Positions 59,150-64,000 of a stretch of 64,000 nt of DNA are shown here, piece after piece (the stretch's first letter is position 1; each line of letters starts with the position of its first letter). The notes beneath the pieces are model-generated. The model did no database searches and was not told the DNA's origin. It saw nothing but the letters and a program-made list of their open reading frames with translations. The DNA is from Candidatus Thorarchaeota archaeon SMTZ1-45 (GTDB taxonomy: Archaea > Asgardarchaeota > Thorarchaeia > Thorarchaeales > Thorarchaeaceae): assembly GCA_001563335.1 (NCBI GenBank), contig LRSL01000013.1, positions 39,583-103,582 of the forward strand, written 5' to 3'. The translations under genes were made by a program, and so were the position numbers.

Positions 59150-60238
59150 TTAGCGTTCACGCTTACCTTCGATAAACTCATCAACTCGTTTTCTTGCTTC
59201 GAAGTCATCTATTTGATAACGTGGGTGTTTGAAGCTATAGGAGCTGATGCTTGAGAGCTCTCCTCCTATTCCTCTATCTAGTGCGATTTTCACAGCACGT
59301 GCGACATCAATAATGACTCCTCCGCTATTTGGTGAATCCTGAACGGAAAGTTTCAGCTCAAGGTCAATTGGGAGGTCTCCAAAAGCTTTCGATCTCATGG
59401 TAATGTAGCAGACCTTATTGTCCCTCAAGAAGGGTACATAGTCACTGGGACCTATTTTAGTTGGTAGTTCATAATCAACACAACTTGTTACAGCTTCAGT
59501 CTTGCTAATTCTCTTTGAACTTAATCTGTTCTCAACTTGCATGTTCTCAAAATCAGTATTTCCACCAATATTTAGCTGATACGTGTTTTGAAGAATAAGC
59601 CCTCTCTTATCGAAGAGCTGTGCAAGAACACGATGTAGGATTGTGGCACCAAGTTGACTCTTGATGTCATCCCCTGCACATGGGATGCCCTCTTTTTCAA
59701 AAGCCTGTGCAATTGGTGATTTTGGATCAGAAACAATAAACTCGGGTATTGCATTGATGTAACCAACACCAGCGTCCAACGCTGCCTTTGCATATATCCT
59801 GGAACTTTCTGCGCTTCCTACAGGGAGGTAAGAAACAAGCATGTCAGCTTTTGCCTTTCTTAATTCCTCCGCAATATCCACAGGTTCTATTTCCTTCTCG
59901 TCATATGCGAAGAAGGACTCTCTCATATGAGGTGCAACACCATCAGATATGGGTCCTGGCAATACTTTGACACCAGTCTTTGGAACATCGGGAGCAAAAG
60001 CAACGCAGCAGTTTGGCTCTGCCCACATAGCCTCAGCAATATCAAGACCAATCTTTTTCCTGTTTACTTCAAAGGCTGCAACAAACTTGAGGTCTCTTGG
60101 AAAGTATCCGCCAAAGTCCACATGCATTAGACCTGGAACTTCCTCATCAGCTCTTGAATTTCTATAATAATGTGTACCTTGAATTAACGCAGAAGCACAG
60201 TTCCCAAGTCCTGCGATTGCGATTCGGACATCTCCCAT
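59150..60238 (-). CDS. ino1: Myo-inositol-1-phosphate synthase
   Basis: 362 residues, the short archaeal form. IAGLGNCASALIQG is the NAD-binding motif. NIGGNTDFENM, then KIGPSDYVPFL and VQDSPNSGGVIIDVARAVKIA contain the conserved lysines and asparagines of the active site. It makes inositol phosphate from glucose-6-phosphate, for archaeal inositol lipids and solutes. Possible partner of the CDP-alcohol phosphotransferase at 46561. Start ATG at 60238. Confidence 0.93.
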   Translation of the reverse strand: MGDVRIAIAGLGNCASALIQGTHYYRNSRADEEVPGLMHVDFGGYFPRDLKFVAAFEVNRKKIGLDIAEAMWAEPNCCVAFAPDVPKTGVKVLPGPISDGVAPHMRESFFAYDEKEIEPVDIAEELRKAKADMLVSYLPVGSAESSRIYAKAALDAGVGYINAIPEFIVSDPKSPIAQAFEKEGIPCAGDDIKSQLGATILHRVLAQLFDKRGLILQNTYQLNIGGNTDFENMQVENRLSSKRISKTEAVTSCVDYELPTKIGPSDYVPFLRDNKVCYITMRSKAFGDLPIDLELKLSVQDSPNSGGVIIDVARAVKIALDRGIGGELSSISSYSFKHPRYQIDDFEARKRVDEFIEGKRER

Positions 60239-60311
60239 TATTGAATCATCTCTCTGAGTATTTTATAGCCATAGAATAGTTGTTTCTTTTAAAATTTGCG
60301 AGCTGGCAATA

Positions 60312-61145
60312 TCACAAATCTGATGCTATCTCGTCATCTTTGGCTTTTTCAGGCTCGCCAGTTTCGTACCTTGAGAAAAGCATTCTCTTTGCAGAGGCAA
60401 TAGTTTTGGGGCCAATCCCAGGAATCTGTCCCCATTCATCAGTTTGGAGAATGACTTCTTGTGGTGACCCAAACCGTTCAAGCAGACTCTTAGCACGAAC
60501 GACATTTACTCCAGGAAAACCCGCGATGAAGAACTCTTGTTCATCATTCATAGAGTCAAGTCCTTTCCTTGTTCTAATAACAGGCAATCTCTGACCCGTC
60601 TGTCCTCTTTTCTCATCTTCCCCAATGAGGATTCCATAAAGGAGACCCGCTGAGTGAAGTGCATTAAATCCTTTAATCACTTCGATGCCTCTTTCACTTA
60701 TACTCTCAATTAAGGCATCCAGAGAACTTGGATGAATATAGCTCACACGTTCCATCGTGACAAGGTATGGCTTTCCCTTTGTTTGTTTAGTAGAGAATGG
60801 AATATAGATACAACCCTTCAAAGGATCCCTTCTAATTGAAAGAATATTCTCTATCAAAACATAGGGTTTATCATACTCAAGCAAGGCTTCTAGCTGTTTT
60901 GTAAGCCTTGGTACGCCAGCAGCGCTGCCTTTTAACGAATTCACCAAATCATTTACAGTCTTTCTTTCAATCGCAATACCATCAAGACCAAGAATGTCTC
61001 CGATTGGTATTTTCTGAACTGAGTAAGTAATCTGCTCTTTGTCTAACATCGACATAAGATGTTTTACAGCGTTCTTCCCCTTGCCACCAGTTTCATGTAC
61101 GTCAATGACAATCTCTGGCACGTTTCCAAAAAGATCTGATTGCAT
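60312..61145 (-). CDS. xpf: XPF/ERCC4-type structure-specific endonuclease (short form)
   Basis: 277 residues without a helicase domain, as in crenarchaeal XPF. The ERCC4 nuclease has GD at 49-50 and the ERK-x3-D motif (E60, R61, K62, D66: IERKTVND). The tandem helix-hairpin-helix end (FFIAGFPGVNVVRAKSLLERFGS, WGQIPGIGPKTIASAKRML) binds DNA. Cuts branched DNA, usually with PCNA. The canonical PCNA-binding tail is not obvious (ends DDEIASDL). Last gene of a five-gene operon, two bases after the DUF4443 gene. Confidence 0.9.
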   Translation of the reverse strand: MQSDLFGNVPEIVIDVHETGGKGKNAVKHLMSMLDKEQITYSVQKIPIGDILGLDGIAIERKTVNDLVNSLKGSAAGVPRLTKQLEALLEYDKPYVLIENILSIRRDPLKGCIYIPFSTKQTKGKPYLVTMERVSYIHPSSLDALIESISERGIEVIKGFNALHSAGLLYGILIGEDEKRGQTGQRLPVIRTRKGLDSMNDEQEFFIAGFPGVNVVRAKSLLERFGSPQEVILQTDEWGQIPGIGPKTIASAKRMLFSRYETGEPEKAKDDEIASDL

Positions 61146-61147
61146 TA

Positions 61148-61786
61148 TTAGTCCTCATTAAAGAGTGTCATGACTGCTGCCATCGAAACCTCTCTTGCTA
61201 AATTTGGTTCATCAGCAGAACCTATCACAATTACATCATTATTTTCAGGTCGCAAACTCTCAATTATTAGAAGTGTTTCAGACTCATACGCCATTAGAAT
61301 ATGAAAGTCATCTGGGGGCATGACCAAGCGTATGTTCTTTTGGATAAGTGTTGTTGCTCCAGCTTTTCCATATCCTCCCTGAATGATTGCTTCATCTCTT
61401 TGTCGGACACCGTCTTTTACCATTGAAGCCTTATTCTTGACTAGATTGGCATAGGCATATTCATACATCACAAGTTGCCCAACATCTAACAATAACCCAC
61501 TGGGGACATCACGAGAAACCTCATTGAACAATCTCTGTCCTTTTACAGTCAATCTTTGTCCTTGCTTTCCTTCTGGTTCAATGTAATCGGCCTCAGTGAG
61601 CCGTTTCAAAAGAGTTCTTACACTACCCTCCCCAATCGACATTTTTTCACAGAGTTCGTATCTACCAAGAGGTTGTTCTCTGCCTATCATAATCAACCCC
61701 ACAGCTGCATGATGAGGTTTGAAAACTGGAGCAACACGACCATCCGCAGGTTCAGAGAGTCTGATGAACTCATCTTTCCACGTCAT
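61148..61786 (-). CDS. DUF4443 winged-helix protein
   Basis: 212 residues. An N-terminal wHTH (GRYELCEKMSIGEGSVRTLLKRLTEADYI) is followed by a ligand-binding-like domain (AGATTLIQKNIRLVMPPDDFHILMAYES, IVIGSADEPNLAREVSMAAVMTLF), the DUF4443 pattern. ATG at 61786 is right after the ECF gene stop. Possible regulator or adaptor; ligand unknown. Same operon as the ECF S component and XPF. Confidence 0.78.
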   Translation of the reverse strand: MTWKDEFIRLSEPADGRVAPVFKPHHAAVGLIMIGREQPLGRYELCEKMSIGEGSVRTLLKRLTEADYIEPEGKQGQRLTVKGQRLFNEVSRDVPSGLLLDVGQLVMYEYAYANLVKNKASMVKDGVRQRDEAIIQGGYGKAGATTLIQKNIRLVMPPDDFHILMAYESETLLIIESLRPENNDVIVIGSADEPNLAREVSMAAVMTLFNED

Positions 61787-61787
61787 A

Positions 61788-62390
61788 CTATACACTCTCC
61801 AACATCTCAACTTTTACTTTTGATTCAGAACTCCAGATAAGGTCTTTGAGCTGTTTCTTTAGTGCTATATCTAGCATTGGCACCACCTGTGAGAAAATCA
61901 CTGCATTTGATAGGATATGAATAATGGAGAATGGAATTGCAGCTGTTATAGCTATTAGGAAAGGAATCCCAAAAGTAACTGCATATCCAAGGTTAGTAAT
62001 TTGTTCGAATATGAATGTGACAAACGCGCCAGTGATGACCAATTCCCATTTTTTTGGTTCAAGACGTTTCCCATCTGGTCCTCGTTTTCCCATTATTGTT
62101 CCAATTGTTATAATGTAGAACCAACCTATGACTTGGGATGCCCAAATCTGTGGGATGAATCCACCCCAGGGGTTGATTAAACCAAAAAGCAGAGACATGA
62201 TTAGAGTCGACCAAACTGCCATTTGTGCACCAAATATGTATGCTGTGACAAACAAAACTGTTGATCCTAACTCTAAGTTTGGTATCGCCACTAACGCATA
62301 GTTTCCAACCAATGCTAATGCTGTCATGATGGCTGTTATTGAAACCCATCTACTATCGCTTATTCTTCTGCGTGAAGATTGGATTTCCAT
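61788..62390 (-). CDS. ECF transporter S component-like membrane protein
   Basis: 200 residues, about six membrane helices: SITAIMTALALVGNYALVAIPNLELGSTVLFVTAYIFG opens like the ECF substrate-binding subunits. GFIPQIWASQVIGWFY and the rest are hydrophobic. S components bind a vitamin or metal and need shared T and A subunits. None are adjacent; nikQ/nikO are about 45 kb away. The upstream DUF4430 gene favours a cobalamin or related ligand; inference. Start ATG at 62390. Confidence 0.78.
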   Translation of the reverse strand: MEIQSSRRRISDSRWVSITAIMTALALVGNYALVAIPNLELGSTVLFVTAYIFGAQMAVWSTLIMSLLFGLINPWGGFIPQIWASQVIGWFYIITIGTIMGKRGPDGKRLEPKKWELVITGAFVTFIFEQITNLGYAVTFGIPFLIAITAAIPFSIIHILSNAVIFSQVVPMLDIALKKQLKDLIWSSESKVKVEMLESV

Positions 62391-62396
62391 TTTTCT

Positions 62397-63122
62397 TCAC
62401 CTGGCTCTAGTTCGGCGATTCCATTGTACATATACTATCACTATTGCAACGAGTGCTCCCGCACCAATAAATCCGATTACTAGAATCATTGAAACTGGAC
62501 GGTTTATCTCTTGTAGCGCAATTACGAGTCTATACACACTGCCAAATGTAACCATGGTTTCAGCCCTTACAAGAACACCAGTTTCCAATGAATAGACTAA
62601 GTGTGTAATTTGTGTGCCAGGGGGGTCCTGATAATAGTGGAACTCAATACATTCTTGGGTTGTCTGACCAATATCGTAGTTTGCATAAAGGGAGTCTATT
62701 GTTCCGTTCATCCAGTTCCCTGCAACCCTCTCTGCAGCAGCGTATGCGGATGCATTCAGACTATCGATGTTTTCTTGCCCCACCTCTACAAATAACCCAG
62801 TCAGCCAAGCTGGCCATATCCCTAAGGTCAGATCGAGTGCAACTACTGTATCATTTGCTGCAACAGTAACGTTTCCAAGGTACAATGAACCATAAACATC
62901 CTCATTAACATGGGATATATCATAAATCATCTCACTCTCATTCTCCACAACACAATACCCTCCACCAGAGTACCACATTGTGAAGTTAGTTCCTACACTG
63001 ACTTCCCAAGTTACTCTAGTACCAGGTGCAACAAAAGAACTGTAGTCATTTGTCTGAGCTTCAACACCTGCTGGGAATATGAACAATGTAATTACTAGCA
63101 AAAGGGTGATTTTTTGTTTCAT
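62397..63122 (-). CDS. Secreted, membrane-anchored protein of unknown function
   Basis: 241 residues. Signal peptide LLLVITLFIFPAGVEA at the N-terminus, then an outside domain rich in beta strands and N-x-S/T sites (YGSLYLGNVTVAANDTVVAL), and a single C-terminal helix (VSMILVIGFIGAGALVAIVIVYV) with the basic end RRTRAR inside. No family recognised. One base after the DUF4430 gene and six before the ECF S gene, so it is probably an outside partner of the importer. Confidence 0.72.
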   Translation of the reverse strand: MKQKITLLLVITLFIFPAGVEAQTNDYSSFVAPGTRVTWEVSVGTNFTMWYSGGGYCVVENESEMIYDISHVNEDVYGSLYLGNVTVAANDTVVALDLTLGIWPAWLTGLFVEVGQENIDSLNASAYAAAERVAGNWMNGTIDSLYANYDIGQTTQECIEFHYYQDPPGTQITHLVYSLETGVLVRAETMVTFGSVYRLVIALQEINRPVSMILVIGFIGAGALVAIVIVYVQWNRRTRAR

Positions 63123-63123
63123 C

Positions 63124-63627
63124 CTATAGTATTCTCCTTGAGGTTTGTATGTAGACTATGACAATGAAACCTATGCCTGAAATTAATACAAAGACTACAC
63201 CAGGAATGAATGTTGGATCATACTCAGATTTGAGTTCAGGTCTTGTGTATTTCCACAGCAAGACATCATTATCTTGGAGTGTGTATAAGTTAACTGCAAT
63301 CGATGCAAATTCACCATTCACCCAATACTCCCAACCTTCTGCTCCTTCACCAACCAGTCCTTCAATTCCTCTAATATACGCAAGTGGACCATACCAATTA
63401 ACCTCTACATTAAGAACTGATGAGGTGACATCAAGAACCGTGGATCCGTTGAGGTTCTGATAGTTTCTGATGGTTCCATTACCAAAGTCTATCGTGAGTG
63501 TGATTCCCTTAGCTGAAGTAATTGCTCCCGAGTTACTCTGTGCATGAACTATGCTGGACAGACTCGTTACTACTAACAGAACTATTCCTATTGATATGAG
63601 AACTTCTCTCCTGATCAGGATTTTCAC
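63124..63627 (-). CDS. DUF4430 surface protein (transcobalamin-like beta-clasp domain)
   Basis: 167 residues. A signal peptide (VLISIGIVLLVVTSLSSIVHA) is followed by a domain with ITLTIDFGNGTIRNYQNLNGSTVLDVT and GWEYWVNGEF, LQDNDVLLWKYTRPE, the DUF4430 pattern, related to the C-terminal cobalamin-binding domain of transcobalamin. A C-terminal helix anchors it. First gene of the operon. ATG at 63627; a 22-base palindrome sits in its leader. In bacteria DUF4430 proteins commonly travel with ECF S components. Confidence 0.8.
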   Translation of the reverse strand: MKILIRREVLISIGIVLLVVTSLSSIVHAQSNSGAITSAKGITLTIDFGNGTIRNYQNLNGSTVLDVTSSVLNVEVNWYGPLAYIRGIEGLVGEGAEGWEYWVNGEFASIAVNLYTLQDNDVLLWKYTRPELKSEYDPTFIPGVVFVLISGIGFIVIVYIQTSRRIL

Positions 63628-63631
63628 ACTC

Positions 63632-63653
63632 TAGGATAGGTTAACCTGTCCTA
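63632..63653. promoter_or_regulatory. 22-base near-perfect palindrome upstream of the DUF4430 operon
   Basis: TAGGATAGGTT followed by AACCTGTCCTA is symmetric except for one pair. It ends five bases before the ATG at 63627, so it is either an operator over the start region or an RNA hairpin in the leader. No ribosome site is clear between it and the ATG other than GAGTG. Confidence 0.55.
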
Positions 63654-63754
63654 CAATATTCGACATTTAAACTTTCTTTTCCTTAAACCAACCGAAGCAT
63701 CTAATACGAGTTCGAGTTTGAGAAAACTAGTTCGTAATTTAGGAGAACTCCTGC

Positions 63755-64000
63755 TTGACTGATATAACTCAAAAGGAATACAATGGCTTTCTATTCGTTC
63801 TTGAGGGAATCGATGGTTCGGGAAAGACCTGTGCCTGTAAAGAGTTGAAAAAGAAATTAGAGTCAGTTGGTTATGACGTGGTTTATCTTAGAGAACCAAC
63901 AAGCGAGAGTCCTTGGGGAAAAGAGATGAGGGAGAGGTCTCCAAGTGGAGAACTAACACCAGAGGAGGAACTTGAGCTATTCATCAGAGACCGTGAATGG
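63755..64000 (+). CDS. tmk: Thymidylate kinase, C-terminus cut by window edge
   Basis: 82 codons visible. FVLEGIDGSGKTCACKELKKKL is the Walker A/P-loop of dTMP kinase and LREPTSESPWG the LID-side signature (REPTxxxxG). Makes dTDP from dTMP. TTG at 63755 follows AGGAG (63741-63745) by nine bases. The stretch AGGAGAACTCCT is self-complementary and could mask the ribosome site. Divergent from the DUF4430 operon. Confidence 0.92.
   Translation, partial: MTDITQKEYNGFLFVLEGIDGSGKTCACKELKKKLESVGYDVVYLREPTSESPWGKEMRERSPSGELTPEEELELFIRDREW

Noticed and set aside
63632..63653. Cobalamin riboswitch in front of the DUF4430 operon.
   Set aside because: Too short, with no B12-box-like sequence; only a palindrome.
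63741..63752. AGGAGAACTCCT as a hairpin hiding the tmk ribosome site.
   Set aside because: The loop would be two to four bases, too tight to be convincing; mentioned with the gene only.
1..64000. CRISPR arrays, insertion sequences, prophage or integrase genes.
   Set aside because: No regular short repeats with spacers, no transposase or integrase motifs and no terminal repeats were seen.

Overview
The window looks like a chromosome piece from an Asgard archaeon, most like Thorarchaeota. The lineage call is inference. Information-processing genes are archaeal or eukaryote-like: aIF5A, Nob1, ribosomal proteins eL13 and eS26, class I LysRS, archaeal CCA-adding enzyme, TrmY and a short XPF nuclease. 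Asgard-type 'eukaryotic signature' genes are also present: a Ras/Rab-like small GTPase, roadblock-domain proteins, Bet3/V4R (TRAPP-like) proteins and long TPR proteins. Many starts are TTG or GTG preceded by GGAGG- or GGTGA-like sites, and promoters carry A/T boxes such as TTTTAAGG or TTAAAAGG. Genes are dense and intergenic stretches short.

Region 1 (1-12100) is a one-carbon and electron-transfer block. On the minus strand lie CODH/acetyl-CoA synthase genes (cdhC cut by the window edge, cdhB, cdhA), the nickel-insertion ATPase cooC, an FwdB-like protein and an unusual Fe-S protein. Divergently there are an HdrA-MvhD fusion and an eight-cluster FwdF polyferredoxin, then fwdD on the minus strand and two conserved DUF proteins (DUF166, DUF3786). 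This fits a Wood-Ljungdahl carbon pathway with Hdr-type electron bifurcation. fwdA, fwdC, hdrB and hdrC are not here.

Region 2 (12100-17660) holds a Gfo/Idh/MocA oxidoreductase behind a structured leader, a metallophosphoesterase, and a nickel module: NikR facing a CbiM/NikM-NikN-CbiQ-CbiO importer. Nickel is the metal of CODH/ACS, so this module probably supplies region 1. A tRNA-Leu(CAG) follows.

Region 3 (17660-32260) is mixed housekeeping: Lrp regulator, aIF5A, NAD kinase, Nob1, YjbQ, a 601-residue TPR protein, a second Gfo/Idh protein, an FAD oxidoreductase, a lone porC, a PAC2 protein, a CDF metal transporter, an aminotransferase, glutamine synthetase and a DUF72 protein.

Region 4 (32260-34600) is gene-poor. 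It has tiny genes, a pyridoxamine-oxidase-like gene and a dispersed direct repeat. Region 5 (34600-41230) contains eL13, a PfkB kinase and the most striking element: two copies of a pair made of a roadblock plus winged-helix protein and a Bet3/V4R protein, then a third V4R protein. Region 6 (41230-57100) carries a membrane-bound regulator with a MacB-like ABC exporter, LysRS, a CDP-alcohol phosphotransferase, a degenerate PfkB protein, PadR, TrmY, eS26, a histone-deacetylase-family enzyme, CCA-adding enzyme, Nudix, a UPF0282 protein, and a second small ABC exporter followed by a TPR plus winged-helix (PCI-like) protein.

Region 7 (57100-64000) has the small GTPase, an M42 peptidase, inositol-phosphate synthase, and a tight minus-strand operon (DUF4430, secreted protein, ECF S component, DUF4443, XPF nuclease) that may import a cofactor such as a corrinoid. 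It ends with a cut thymidylate kinase. All functional calls are from reading the translations; no database search was run.
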